From NCBI GenBank assembly GCA_964016875.1, contig OZ024734.1, positions 51,814,622 through 51,878,621 of the forward strand: a DNA stretch of 64,000 bases, given 5' to 3'. The position numbers and the translations under genes are program-made. The stretch comes from Fallopia convolvulus. Taxonomy: Eukaryota; Streptophyta; Magnoliopsida; Caryophyllales; Polygonaceae. Shown here piece after piece: positions 1-12,082 of the stretch (the stretch's first letter is position 1; the number at the start of each line of letters is the position of its first letter). The notes under the pieces were generated by a model. It searched no databases and was not told where the DNA came from. It worked only from the letters and a program-made list of their open reading frames with translations.

Positions 1-477
1 AAAAAACAAATACATCAGAACCTAACTCCCACCAATCCCCCAGCAAGGTCGACAATGACTTGTCCTCAAAGCAAGATCAAAGCCCACACGATGCCACAAT
101 GTAGGGACATGCCTCCCAAAGCATCCTTGCAATAGATCCCCTCAAAGCTCAGCTTGGGCAGGTCAAGGGTGGGAGAAGTACATACTACCCAATCACCCAA
201 CCTACCCAAAAGAAAGATAACACTCACCACTGCACACAACATGCAGTTCACAAACCAAACACTCTAAGAAGGAACCGAACACCCTGCAAGGTCTATAATA
301 TCAATTGCCCCAGAGAAAGGAATTATATCATAGACTCGATGTATGAATATGGGTCAAACCCCTTCTTACATCCTCATGCTGAGCTAGAAGCTGCAACATT
401 CAGTAAGGAGGGAGAGGGAGTTCCAACTTAACACTCAACTAGACCCCAACAGCCCACCCCAAAACCAACAAAGATGC
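1..477 (-). other. Probable 3' flank of a LINE, no gene
   Basis: No convincing gene. Read on the minus strand this lies directly downstream of the LINE ORF2 fragment at 478-1166 and could be its 3' untranslated part. No poly(A) tail or RNase H domain is visible before the window edge. The 61-codon frame near 66-251 has no recognisable motif. Confidence 0.3.
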
Positions 478-1166
478 TCAAATCTGTAGCCTCCTTCTAA
501 AAGCCTCTCCTCTTCTTCCATCCATTTTGAAGGTAGCTAACATACGCAGCTTGCAGTCCTCAATAATCCTCTTAGAACAAATCTCTTCAGTTTGCCTATT
601 AGCATGGAAGATAACCTTATTTTGCCAAAGCAAAGTATGATAAACAATACTCATAACTCCTAACAGTTTGGATTGGAAGATGTTGTTCTTCCTCCTCTTA
701 GTCTGCAGAAACCAATTCCACCAGTCCATGAGGCATCTCTCTCTAATATTGATGCCCAACCAAGTCAACACACGGTCTGCTACACTTTTAACAAACCTGC
801 ATTGAAACCAAAGGTGGTCCTCTGTCTCGTCATCTAGGCCACAAAGCACACAAGTACTAACCTGAATAATTCCCCAACTTTTGAGTTTCTCAGTCGTGGG
901 CAATCTCTTCATAGTAGCTAGCCAGCATATGAATCTCCATCTTCTTGCATAAGACCCACACCACAGCATTTCATTCCATCTCTGACAGCTAAGCCTACTT
1001 CTAATCACATCATAAACTGCATTGCAGTTTAGTTTGCCATCTCCCTTAAGCAGCTGCTTAATATCCTTTGGGAACACAATCTCTGAGCTGTTAAGCTGAA
1101 GTTTATCAAGGAGTTTATCACGCAGCCTAACTAGCTCTTTCCAAATCCAAGAGCCATTGAGTTGTG
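478..1166 (-). pseudogene. LINE ORF2 remnant, zinc-binding reverse-transcriptase domain
   Basis: C-terminal piece of a plant non-LTR retrotransposon ORF2, the part after the reverse transcriptase called zf-RVT. Visible signature: a Trp-rich stretch (RRWRFICWLA), then LPTTEKLKSWG, then a Cys/His cluster (CVLCGLDDETEDHLWFQC), then the usual tail with WQNKVIF. The frame opens before the first in-frame start and can be read from about 1166, with a WIWKEL motif, so no genuine start codon belongs here. Endonuclease and catalytic reverse-transcriptase domains are missing, which means a 5'-truncated copy, as LINE insertions usually are. No RNase H domain follows, unlike the LINE at 29.4-35.3 kb, so this is probably another lineage or further truncated. 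Not expected to be functional. Confidence 0.85.
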
Positions 1167-3549
1167 TTTTTATGTTGTTTTTGTTAATATTTTTTTAGAT
1201 ATTTAAAAATTTGATTTGTGAAAGTTGACTTTTTGACCAAAGATTTGACAGTAGTCATCAATGATTTTTTTATCTTTTGGCAAAGATGATGATAATATCA
1301 TCATCAAACGCCAGGAACGAAAATGTTGTCCCCCTAGATATTTTTTATCTTTTGGCATTTTTGTTCGACAATCCTCGTAAATTAAATGATGCCTTTTAAG
1401 AAAAATAAATGATAATTAATTACATTTATTTCCAATTTTAAAATTGGGATAAAGATGTTATTATACCAATTTCAATGATTTATTCCAATAATTTACCCCT
1501 CTATCATAATTTAGACATTAGTAACCCCTTACATAAAATTAGACAAATTTAACCCTACAAGGCTACAACCACTACTACAATTAAGGTCTTTTCTAGCGGG
1601 ACGTGGTGATGGTTGAACAAGGGTGGTGGTTTTGGCAATGATTAAGGATATACTGGTAGTTTAGGGTAGCGGTTCATTTTATAGGGGCTATTTTGAGGGC
1701 GGTCTTTTATTTCTGAAATATTGCAACCGTGTTTTTAACATATATGGACGGTTTTGAGGTTCATAGGATCATAACTATAAACTAAAGCGGAGGTTAAAAA
1801 TATTATTAAACGACACATGTCATTTTTAGATTGGACCATACCACCTTTTTTTATAAAAAAATAATCTTTTTTTTTGGATATGATAAATTCTTATCCATGT
1901 TTTTATTTAAGCATTTACATAATTATATTCCTCGGATAATAAATATATTTGAAAATATTTTATTATTAATATTTTATTTAAGAAAAACTCGTACAAGGTA
2001 TGGGAATACATAGTAGTATTTTTAAAAGTCGGCTTTTTTATTTTAGCGGAGCTATTAATTTGTTTACGGTGTGAGAGAAATATTTAGGGCAACTTATCCA
2101 TCTTCGCACAACCTTATTCATTCCTACTCACCAAAACATGTACATATTCTAGATCTGGGAATTTTGGAACTCAAACCTTGTTAAGGACATACGAAGAGGG
2201 TAGATTGAAATTAGGGTTCTATCTCAATCGAGCAAATGAAAAGAGCTAGTAAGAGACATACTTGGAATGGGTTAGGGTAGTGGATTCGCCTAATCTTATC
2301 AAAGGTGCTTGAAGTCGATGAAATTCGCCCGATTGAGTGAAGATGAGCTCTCAAATTCCTCGTTCAACTCCATTTCAAGTGAGCACTTGAATTTCCATGT
2401 TTTCAATTTCGAATTGGATGCTCAAGGTTAAAAAGACCACCTTTGTTCCATGTTGTATATATTGATATTAGTATTTATGTTCGTCACTTCCTCATTGTGC
2501 TTATGTGTGGAGGTGTTGTTATGTTTTGTATTTTTGCATCTCTTTTCAGATAGAAAGAATTCTAAGTTCCCTCTATGTCCCTAGTTTCAATTTTAACTTT
2601 AACTTCCTATTTTTACTGATTAATGGCGTAAATCCTTGGATTCATCAAGCAATAGAATATTTTTTTTGAAAAAAGAAGATATTGCTTTCTTTGTTTGTGA
2701 GTATGCATGCGAGTTAGATTTGTTTTATGCATCTATAAATTGTCCTGAGAAGAGTTTGTGTTATATACTAGTCAAATTGACTTCGATCATAAAGTACTTA
2801 AAATGTGTAAATTTTTACTAGTGTTATTTATTTATAGATATTTCCACTGAAGCCTTCTCTTGCTTTTGTAGGTTATGTTGCAATTTCCATGTCTGTCTCA
2901 TGGAATGATGTTGGAAGAAGTCGTTGTTTAGTTAAGCTTGTATGTGTTTATGAAGGTAAATGAGTAATACTCTTTACTCTTTCCCATGAGTGTTCTGCAA
3001 GATAAGAACTCTGAATAGTAAATAGAGTAAATAGGGAAGAAGGGTTTGTATGTATAGTTTCATGATTCAATGCTAAATGAAGGAAATGTTTTCTCCAATT
3101 TCTTGCTATTTTCTACAAGAAATAAGTCAATATATCTCTATGTTATATAGTTTAGGATGCTCTCAACTTCTCATAAATATATAGTTTGGGTTGTTTGTTT
3201 TGCTAGTATTGATACTAAATGTTTGCTTGCCATTTTTCTGAATTTTTCAAACCTTTGTATGAAGGAAATTTGCAATTGGTGACAAATAAAGGCTAGGACT
3301 TTTATTTATTTGTTTGTATTCTTTGCAATTGGAGTGACTTTGGGGGATAATTTCAAAGCTCTTTCTTTCATTATTGTGTCTTATTGTCTGTGATGTTTGG
3401 AGCAAGCTCTTTCTTTCATTATTAGTTTGTATTGTGCTTTCAAAGTTGAATGATCAAGGGAAGATGATAGTGTAATCACTGTGTTAATTTCCACTTCATC
3501 ATCTGTATTCAAAAGTTGTAGGTTATATGAGTATTTGAATTAGAATATA
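1167..3549. other. Intergenic, no recognised gene
   Basis: AT-rich DNA with only short reading frames (at most about 61 codons). Homopolymer T runs and degenerate sequence dominate at 1.8-2.0 kb. At 2.87-2.95 kb a stretch is bounded by an AG acceptor-like and a GT donor-like site, but its translation matches nothing I know. I see no supported feature. Confidence 0.4.
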
Positions 3550-3805
3550 CTCCCTCCGTTCTATTCTACTTGTCCATAAAGCCTTAAATTCTTTTTCAGT
3601 TCTATTTGTCCTTGAAGCTATATTTGTGCAAGATTTTCCATTTATACCCTTTGTATGTAATTAATACACTTGGGAAAAATCTCTAAAACAAAGAGAAATG
3701 TATAATTAATAAGGGTAATTAATAAGGGTAATTTGATAAGATCATATCATATCTTAATATGTGTGTATTAGGCCTTCATGGACAAGTAGAATAGAACGAA
3801 GGGAG
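3550..3805. mobile_element. Stowaway-type MITE (Tc1/mariner)
   Basis: A 256-bp non-coding element. The left end reads CTCCCTCCGTTCTATTCTAC and the right end is its near-perfect inverse complement, continuing for about 30 bases (ACTTGTCCATAAAGCC against the inverse of the right arm). A TA dinucleotide flanks each side (3548-3549 and 3806-3807), the target duplication of Stowaway elements. CTCCCTCCGT is the classic Stowaway terminus. It encodes nothing and would depend on a mariner transposase elsewhere. Confidence 0.92.
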
Positions 3806-4325
3806 TATTATTTAGTTAGGAACCATAAAATTTTAAGTTAGATGGCAAGAGCAAATGCATTGGTATGATTAACTTAATGTGTTGGTTGAGTTGGTGCTAC
3901 TTCTACCAACGGTGTAAGAATTAGAATTATGCAGGTTTCTCCCTAGGTCCCCAAAGGTTAAAAAGCAAAAGGCTTGAAATAAGAATTTCAATTGGACCAA
4001 AAATGAGTATATGTGGTCAAATAATTTAAACACGTGCAAAATAACATAATCTTTTATAAATATATAAAATTGTAAGAAAAACAATAACTAATGTGTAATA
4101 TTTTATACAAATAATATACTTTTCAATATATTTTGATTTTATCTAATGACATTAAATTCTTAGACTAAGTCGTTGCTCATACGCTTTTTGTTTTTGAGCC
4201 CCAGCAATCACATTAATGTCCTTTGACAAGATATCTAATCAATAATATATTACTTTCGTCCTTTGAGATGCATCTTTACATGAGTCTTCTATGGCCATAA
4301 GTATTGTAATTATCGGATAATACAT

Positions 4326-5240
4326 TGTTGGAACAATGGTTGTTTCATGGTTTCTCTTAGTTTTGATGATAACAAACTTAGTTAATATAACTTGCTTCTA
4401 TATGTAAGTGTTTCAGGAAAACAGGTACATGGTCACGAGTGACGGAACATCGCGAGGAAACGATGGAGGGAACGAGTGACAGATTTAGGAAGCCCGTCTC
4501 AGAAGGAACGCGACTTTCTATAAATGGCAAGTTACCATATCTTCTGCGAGCGATCTTCTACGAAGATTTACAGCTATAGGCGGTTGCTTAAGGAGATAAA
4601 AGAGAGGATAAGATCAATCTTCACACGATATTATCTAAAGAGATCTGATATCATTTGGTTTTGGAAAAAATCGACACGGTTGAAGATCGCAAATCACAAA
4701 ACAATACTTTTCCTTATTGTGTGGGATTTGTTAAGTGGAATATCAGCGTAATTAGGCAAGAATTACGTGTGAGATCAGACTTAACTTATCTTATAAATAG
4801 CTAGGCTTAGCTAGGGTAAAGGTGGTGGTTTTCGAGTGGTTGAAGACGAAGAATTTGAGAAGAGAGCTTTTCAAGTGTATGAGTGTGTGGCTTTTTCCGG
4901 TGAAGAATCCACAAGTAAGTCAGTAGTTTACTTCCATTTAGGTTTACGCTTAGGGTTGTAGAAGTCTAGTTGGTTGAACTTCGGTCGGTGCCGTAGTTAC
5001 CAGGGAACTTTGGTTGGTGCCTTAGTTACTTGACTTGCCTTGTAATCGTTGAAACTTAAAAAAGGTATTCTATTGAAAATCCTCTGAGAAGGAGTCTCAG
5101 GGGTAGAGGTTTTTCTTTCTACGACCTGTTGGTCGGACAGAAGGTTTCCTCTATAAATTCTGTATTTTTACTGTTTATTTCCGCTGCTCAGGGAACCTTA
5201 CTAGTTCCATGTATTGTTACTAACGCGTCACGATCCAACA
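4326..5240 (+). repeat. 5' long terminal repeat (Copia)
   Basis: 915 bp, starting TGTTGGAACAATGG and ending GATCCAACA just before the primer-binding site. It should carry promoter and polyadenylation signals; TATAAATAG near 4792 is a candidate TATA box (inference). A 75-codon open frame inside it also occurs in the 3' LTR and is not a gene. Confidence 0.95.
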
Positions 5241-5242
5241 AT

Positions 5243-5254
5243 TGGTATCAGAGC
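5243..5254 (+). other. Primer-binding site for initiator tRNA-Met
   Basis: TGGTATCAGAGC starts two bases after the LTR terminus. This is the standard plant Copia site complementary to the 3' end of initiator methionine tRNA, used to prime minus-strand DNA synthesis. Confidence 0.93.
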
Positions 5255-5293
5255 AGGTTTGCTCTAGATTGTGTGTTAGTGCAGGAACATAGA

Positions 5294-6644
5294 ATGAGTA
5301 CCATCAACACTCGCAACGTCACCACCGGAAGGGGAGTCTATACATTGGAAGAAGACTCTGACATGGCTCTCATAATAAAAACCATGAGGGCATTCTACAA
5401 GAGAGGAAAGAAGCAAGGGGCCTTGAAAGAAAAAGAAAAGGTCAACTCTGAGAAGAAGGAGATCAAGGACGTTACCTACTTCAACTGTCAAGAAAAGGGT
5501 CACTATGCCAAAAGTTGTCCCAAAGGTAACGAGTCTGGGAACGAGAAGAAGAAGGCCTACATTGCTGCATGGGATCTAGACTCAGATGATGAATCTGAAT
5601 CAAAGATCTGTGTCATGACTCTGAAGACTGAAGATGTCGACCAAGAGGTAACTCCTAAACAATTCCTTGCTAGTTTAGAAAATGCTAAACAATCTGATCT
5701 TGTAACTCTTGTTAAAAGGCTTTTTGAAGATAATCTGAAAATGCAAGATGAAATAGAGGCCGCTGATGAGAAATGTCTTACTCTTGAGGAAAAATTATCA
5801 GAATCAACTATTACTAGTGTTGTTCCCTGTTCTGATTGTGAAGATCTAAAGAAACATTAAAACTCTCACCGAAACTAATAACGAACTTAGATCGGATTTG
5901 CTTGTCTTTAAACTCAAAGGAGAGGAATTAGAGAATGAGCTTAATAAACAAACTCACATTGTGTTTAATCCGGCTAGGTGTGGTATTGGTTATGGTAAAG
6001 ATAAATTTGAATATCCTCCTGATGACCTTAGCTTTGAAGAAAAGATGGAAAGAAAAGCTAGGGAACTTCAATCTGCCAAAGATAAAGTTACACATCTAGA
6101 GGGTAGGGTTAAGATTCTGGAGAGTAATTTAAATGATAACTCAGAATGGTATTCTGGTAAAACGGCTCATAAGATTTATCTAAAATAGTCTAGAGGGAAC
6201 CAACATAAAGTTCCTTCCAAGGAACGTGCGAAGGAACGAACCCTTCAGAAACCACATCCTAAACGCTATCTTAGTGAATACTATAGAGTGTGCTATCACT
6301 GTGGTGGGGGAGGTCATGTTCAAAAAGACTACAAGGTTAGATTAGAAATGTCAAACAAAAGGGCTCAAAACCAAAATACAAGTAACAACAAGAAACAGTG
6401 GTCTGGTAAGAAAAATCAAGGGTATGATAAATCTCATCAGAAGGGGAAGAAACAGGCCCCACAACCACAAAAGAAGCAACATTCTAAAACTGATAAAGGG
6501 AAAAATCATGTTAATCCCTCAAATATTGTTTCTAGTTCCAAGAGTCCACATAAAGCTACTGTAGTGCAATCACAAATTTATCATTCTGTGAGCTATGCTA
6601 ACCGACCCGGGAAGGCTAAGCAGGCATGGGTCGTTAAAACGTGA
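5294..6644 (+). pseudogene. Copia gag, broken and internally deleted
   Basis: Encodes the capsid/nucleocapsid precursor, now interrupted. The ATG at 5294 gives a short N-terminus that jumps at once to the region normally found after the UBN2 capsid domain (DMALIIKTMRAFYKRGKK), so the capsid core seems deleted. A first zinc knuckle (FNCQEKGHYAKSC) lacks its first Cys, which is Tyr. A Glu/Lys-rich coiled-coil stretch follows. A second knuckle (CYHCGGGGHVQKDY) lacks its last Cys, again Tyr. There is a frameshift near 5857, an in-frame stop at 6186-6188, and a stop at 6642-6644 before pol, which lies in another frame. Two knuckles flanking a coiled coil fit SIRE-type gag. Not functional. Confidence 0.85.
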
Positions 6645-9600
6645 TTTCTTTCTTGCAGGTTGAAGTGAGGGGGAACATCCGCTGGATCCTTGACAGCGGG
6701 TGTTCATGTCACATGACAGGGAACAAGAGTATTTTGTCCTCACTTCAAGACAAAGCTGGAGGAAACATTTCCTTTGGCAACAACAATCAAGGAGAAATCA
6801 TTGGAACAGGTGAAGTCAAGCTAAATGATAAGATCAGCGTTAGAGACGTAAGCTTGGTGAAAGGTCTTAGTTACAATTTGTTGAGTATTGCTCATCTTTG
6901 TGACCAAGGGAACAACGAGGTATCCTTTACCTCAGATGGCTGTATGGTCAAGAACATGAAATTAAATCTTGTGGTCCTGAAAGGAAAGAGGCGCAACAAT
7001 GTGTATTTTGTCGACTCAAGTTTTCAACCACAAGAAGAACTCTGCTTTGTTACAATAGCCGACAAGACTGATCTCTGGCATAGAAGGTTTGGTCATGCTA
7101 ATCATCGAGGAATCCACAAACTCTACTCACAAAATCTGGTGATAAGACTACCCAAAGTTCTTGCAAAAAAGGAAAGCCTATGTGAAGAGTGTGTGAAGGG
7201 AAAACAAAGCAAGTCATCTTTTCAGCCAAAGTTGTCAGTTAGCACCTCTCATCCTCTTGACATGGTACACATGGATTTGTGCGGTCCCATGTGGGTGAGA
7301 AGTCATGGCGGTAGCAGGTACATTTTTGTTATTGTTGATGATTTTACTAGATATACATGGACTCTCTTTCTAGGTTCCAAAGACGAGACGTTCATGGCAT
7401 TCAAAGGCTGGATCAAGAAAGTAGAAGCATCAACAGAACAAAAACTGAAAGCTAGCTATCAGATCTGACAACGGAACAGAGTTCAAGAATTCCATGTTCC
7501 ATAGCTATTGCGATGAACATGGAGTGTCTCAGAACTTCTCTGCACCGAGGACTCCTCAACAAAACGGCGTTGCAGAAAGAAAGAATGGAACACTACAAAA
7601 CATGGCTTGTACTATGATGTTGGCAAGTAACTTGCCTCAGTCCTTTTGGCTGAGGCAGTCGGTACTGCTTGCTACATCATTAATCGAGTCACCATACGTT
7701 CCAACTTTTCAAAAAATCCATATGAACTAATCAAGGGCAGAAAGCCGAATATTTCCCACTTGAAAGTCTTTGGATGCAGGTGCTTCATTCACAACAATGG
7801 AAAAAACGAGCTAGGCAAGTTTGATCCAAGAAGTGATGAAGGCATCTTTTTGGGGTACGCATCCAACAACGAGGCTTACAAGGTGTTCAATAAAAGGACC
7901 AAGAAGTTTGAAGAAAGCATTCATGTAGTCTTTGACGAGTCCAAAAATGGAGGGAACCTGTCCAGTAACAAGGATGTACTGAAGGTTCTAAATTCAGATT
8001 CAAATGATGAAGTCGATCCAGATTCAAGTGCACAAGCTCCAAATGACGATGTTATGCCTCCGAGTCCTGACTTGGATGGAGATGACACAGAAAGTGCATT
8101 GGTTCCAGAAGATGATACTTCACAAAATGAAGACATTGGAGAAGATCATGGAGAAGGAACATCACATGGAACGACAAGCCAATAGGAACAAGAGGAGTCA
8201 AGAACAGATCCCACTCAGATTGAAGTCGGAAACTATCATCAAAATAGGGATCATCCTGTTGACAACATCATCACTCCATACAATAAAGGTGTGCTTACTC
8301 GTTCCTCTATTAAGAATTTTTGTGCTTTCAATGCGTTTATCTCTCTTGCAGAGCCAAAGAATGTGAAGGAAGCATTAAAAGACCCTGACTAGATCGTTGC
8401 TATGCAAGAGGAACTACATCAGTTTGAGAGGAATAATGTATGGAGACTAGTTCCCAAGCCAAAGCACAAGATGGCTATAGGAACAAAGTGGGTTTTCAGG
8501 AATAAACTTGATGACACCGGAGCTGTCACAAGGAACAAGGCGAGACTTGTTGCAAAAGGGTACAATCAACAAGAAGGGATTGACTACGATGAAACGTACG
8601 CTCCTGTCGCAAGAATAGAAGCCATCCGTCTTCTAATCGCCTATGCTGCTCACAAGGGATTCAAATTGTATCAAATGGACGTGAAGACAGCATTCCTGAA
8701 TGGTTACCTACAAGAGGAGGTTTATGTGCTACAACCTCTAGGATTTGAAGATGTTGATCACCTTGACCATGTCTACGTGTTGGACAAGGCTCTTTACGGC
8801 CTTAAACAGGCTCCTCGTGCTTGGTATGATAGATTCGCTCAGTTTCTATTAGCCAATGGATACAAACGTGGTGTGATCGATAAGACATTGTTCCTAAGGG
8901 AACAAGACGGTGAGGTTTTAGTAGTTCAAGTTTATGTTGATGATATTATATTTGGTTCTACTAACCCCAAACTTGTAGAAAGCTTCAAGAATCTTATGAG
9001 CAGTGAGTTTGAGATGAGCATGATCGGAGAGCTCACTTTCTTTCTTGGACTACAAGTGGTACAAACTGATGAGGGAACAAAGGTACATCAACAAAGGTAC
9101 ATCAAGGAACTATTGAAGAAGTATGGTATGGATTCCACAAAAAGTTTTGATACCCCTATTTCTCCTAATACTCATCTTGATGCTGATCTTAATTGTGTTG
9201 ATGTTGATCAAACGATGTACCGTGGAATGATTGGTTCCCTATTGTACCTAACGGCCAGTGGGCCAGATATTATGTTCAGTGTGTGTCTTTGTGCTAGATT
9301 TCAGGCCAATCCTAAAGAAACACATCTGAAAGAAGTGAAGAGAATTCTGCGCTACTTGAAAGGGAACGATGGGTTATGTCTATGGTATCCAAGACACAAC
9401 TCGTTCCAACTTGTCGGATTCTCGGATGCAGATTTTGCAGGTCACTTGGTGGATAGGAAGAGCGCATCAGGGATGGCCCAATTCATTGGTCCTTGTTTGG
9501 TGTCTTGGGGATCGAAGAAGCAAAACTCGGTTGCTCTTTCAACGGCTGAAGCGGAGTATGTCGCAGCAGCTGCTTGTTGTTCCCATGTATTGTGGTTAAA

Positions 9601-9877
9601 ACAACAACTGGTGGATTTTGGTATGTCTCTTGGAACTATTCCTATCTTATGTGATAATACAAGTGCCATCAATATCTCCAAAAATCCTGTGCATCATTCT
9701 AGAACCAAACATATAGATATTCGACATCATTTCTTAAGGGATAATGTTGAAAAAGGTTTTATCAAGACGGATCATTGTAGGACTGAAAATCAAGTGGCAG
9801 ATATTTTCACCAAGGCTTTGGACAGAAAACCCTATGAGCATCGAAGGATGTTGCTAGGAATGATTTCCTTGGAGTAA
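6641..9877 (+). pseudogene. Copia pol polyprotein, broken
   Basis: Domains in Copia order: aspartic protease (LDSGCSCHMTG, about 6690); gag-pre-integrase zinc site (LWHRRFGHANHRG, CEECVKGK); integrase core (MDLCGP, VDDFTRYTW, then DNGTEF and QNGVAERKN); integrase tail (FLGYASNNEAYKVFN); reverse transcriptase ([20 protein letters not shown], catalytic [10 protein letters not shown] near 8930); and Ty1-type RNase H ([27 protein letters not shown]). Breaks: a GCTA tandem duplication at 7451-7458 shifts the frame, a one-base loss near 7647 shifts it back, and stops lie at 8183-8185 and 8390-8392. Reverse transcriptase and RNase H remain open as 491 codons from 8402. The few lesions match the low LTR divergence. 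Could be mobilised in trans only in principle. Confidence 0.93.
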
Positions 9878-11137
9878 ACAAGTCCCGGTCCTTTGTTCCC
9901 TCAATGCCTGACTAGAAAGGTAACATCTCAGGTAACTAAATATCATTTGACAAGTTTTCTAATGGCTTATATCCTTCCTCTATGCATAGATGTTGTATAT
10001 ATTAGAAATTGTTAAGTGTTGCATGCTAAAAGGAACTAAAGCTGAAATGCTTACATCCAAGATTTTCTTTTGGCCCAAAATAACCAACTTGATCTATTCT
10101 ATCCCTCACTTCAAGCCGAAATGATGGTTGGTTATAAGTTGTCCCTCAAGCCTGGTCCAAACAAACGTTCCCTATGAACCCCCTTTATTACCTTGAAACT
10201 GGGAATAATTGTCTGGATGTCAAAAATATTCCTAGCCCACAAAAAGTTTGAATGGAACGTCTCTTATCCCTTGTCCGTTCAAATAGACCTTTTTATCCAC
10301 TCTTGGTAACGAGGAGGGGATCAATGCTATAAAGGGAATGTGAATCCAAAAAGTTGTGGGTGAAGAAGCAAAAGCTCCAACAGAAAAGGTGTTCTAGAGG
10401 TTTAAAAAAAAAGAAAAAAAAGGAACTTATCAAGTTACTTCTGCAGTTCAGAAAAATCTGTGTTACTGCAGAGAAGTTTAACTTTCCCATGGTTATGAGA
10501 AATATCTCGAGGATGAAGTTCCAAGATAATTTAAAAGGGAACTATGGCGAAGAAAATTGTTAAGGAAGTTGGTGGAAGTGTTAATGCCAAGATGTTAAGC
10601 GAGTTTCAAAAGATTTCCTCTCATCTGAGTACCATTATTGGTTACCTGGCTAAGAGAGATACTGACACTACTACTGCTGATTCCACCTCCTTCGAACCAT
10701 GATGTGGACCCTCTCTAGTTCCTTAGCCTATCTATCCCCAGTTTAAAAATATTTCTTTTGTTTCTTGGATGTTAAGACTTTTATGTTTTTATGTTTTCTC
10801 TGGCTGTTACCCCTACAATAATTATCTATTATAATAACTATCTTTTGCTTATGAATGGTTTAAGTTTCAATTGAATTTGTTCATTTGCTCTATGTTTTTG
10901 CTTGATGATTGTTGACCTTTTGATGATGTCAAAAGGGGAAAGTTAGGAAAAATGCAGAGATGCGTTCTATCCAGGAAATACAGAGGGAACTTTGGCTAAG
11001 GGGGAAAATTTTGTTAACTCTGAAGAGTAAGAACAACAGTGCATTTGTTTAGAGGGAACCACACATGAATTTTTTTTTCTGATCTATATTTCTTTTGGTT
11101 TCTAGACATGCATTTTTGGTATAGGTTTGTCATCATC
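9878..11137 (+). other. Post-pol region of the Copia element
   Basis: 1.26 kb between pol and the polypurine tract. SIRE-type elements often carry an envelope-like frame here; I see none that is intact and recognise no membrane segments. One tidy small frame begins at 10544. A near-copy of the polypurine tract context (TTTGATGATGTCAAAAGGGG, about 10918-10937) sits about 200 bp before the real one, perhaps a decayed or decoy tract. Confidence 0.6.
10544..10702 (+). CDS. Small open frame in the Copia post-pol region, 52 codons
   Basis: ATG at 10544 to TGA at 10700-10702 gives 52 residues, starting MAKKIVKEVGGSVNAK and ending DTDTTTADSTSFEP. It is Lys- then Thr/Ser-rich, with no signal peptide or known motif. 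It may be a remnant of the lineage's extra frame or chance. I report it only because it starts cleanly with ATG and lies in a region where related elements encode an extra protein. Confidence 0.2.
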   Translation: MAKKIVKEVGGSVNAKMLSEFQKISSHLSTIIGYLAKRDTDTTTADSTSFEP

Positions 11138-11150
11138 AAAAAGGGGGAAA
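11138..11150 (+). other. Polypurine tract
   Basis: AAAAAGGGGGAAA immediately upstream of the 3' LTR (which starts TGTTGG at 11152), the plus-strand priming site for reverse transcription. Confidence 0.9.
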
Positions 11151-11151
11151 T

Positions 11152-12082
11152 TGTTGGAACAATGGTTGTTCCATGGTTTCTCTTAGTTTTGATGATAACA
11201 AACTTAGTTAATATAACTTGCTTCTATATGTAAGTGTTTCAGGAAAACAGGTACATGGTCACGAGTGACGGAACATCGTGAGGAAACGATGGAGGGAACG
11301 AGTGACAGATTTAGGAAACGCGTCTCAGAAGGAACGCGACTTTCTATAAATGGCAAGTTACCATATCTTCTGCGAGCGATCTTCTACGAAGATTTACAGC
11401 TATAGGCGGTTGCTTAAGGAGATAAAAGAGAGGATAAGATCAATCTTCACACGATATTATCTAAAGAGATCTGATATCATTCGGTTTTGGAAAAAATCGA
11501 CACGGTTGAAGATCGCAAATCACAAAACAATACTTTTCCTTATTGTGTGGGATTTGTTAAGTGGAATATCAGCGTAATTAGGCAAGAATTACGTGTGAGA
11601 TCAGACTTAACTTATCTTATAAATAGCTAGGCTTGGCTAGGGTAAAAGTGGTGGTTTTCGAGTGGTTGAAGACGAAGAACTTGAGAAGAGAGCTTTTCAA
11701 GTGTATGAGTATGTGGCTTTTTCCGGTGAAGAATCCACAAGTAAGTCAGTAGTTTACTTCCATTTAGGTTTACGCTTAGGGTTGTAGAAGTCTAGTTGGT
11801 TGAACTTCGATCGGTGCCGTAGTTACCAGGGAACTTTGGTTGGTGCCTTAGTTACTTGACTTGCCTTGTAATCGTTGAAACTTAATAAAGGTATTCTATT
11901 GAAAATCCTCTGAGAAGGAGTCTCAAGGGTAGAGATTTTTCTTTCTACGACTAGTTGGTCGGACAGAAGGTTTCCTCTATAAATTATGTGTTCTTACTAT
12001 TCTGTGTTCTTACTGTTTATTTCCGCTGCCCAGAAAACCTTACTAGTTCCCTGTATTGTTACTAACGCGTCACAATCCAACA
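11152..12082 (+). repeat. 3' long terminal repeat (Copia)
   Basis: 931 bp. It matches the 5' LTR closely and is 16 bp longer because a segment near 11985-12015 containing TGTGTTCTTACT is tandemly duplicated. It ends AATCCAACA. Confidence 0.95.

Larger units (their letters stand above)
4326..12082 (+). mobile_element. Ty1/Copia LTR retrotransposon, SIRE-like, inactivated
   Basis: A 7,757-bp element bounded by TG...CA, with two LTRs (4326-5240 and 11152-12082), a primer-binding site for initiator tRNA-Met, gag, pol in Copia order (protease, integrase, reverse transcriptase, RNase H), a 1.26-kb region after pol, and a polypurine tract. By eye the LTRs differ at roughly two dozen sites in about 915 bp (near 2.5 percent), plus one 16-bp tandem duplication in the 3' LTR, so the insertion is fairly young. 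The coiled-coil gag, the long post-pol region and the CATCATCAAAAAGGGGGAAA tract suggest the SIRE/Maximus lineage (inference). The 5-bp flanks (TACAT left, ATAAC right) do not match, so a target duplication is missing or recombined. Gag and pol carry several stops and frameshifts. Confidence 0.95.

Noticed and set aside
4524..4751. 75-codon frame in the 5' LTR, repeated at 11350-11577 in the 3' LTR
   Set aside because: It lies inside both LTRs, shares their point differences and has no protein motif. It is LTR sequence, not a gene.
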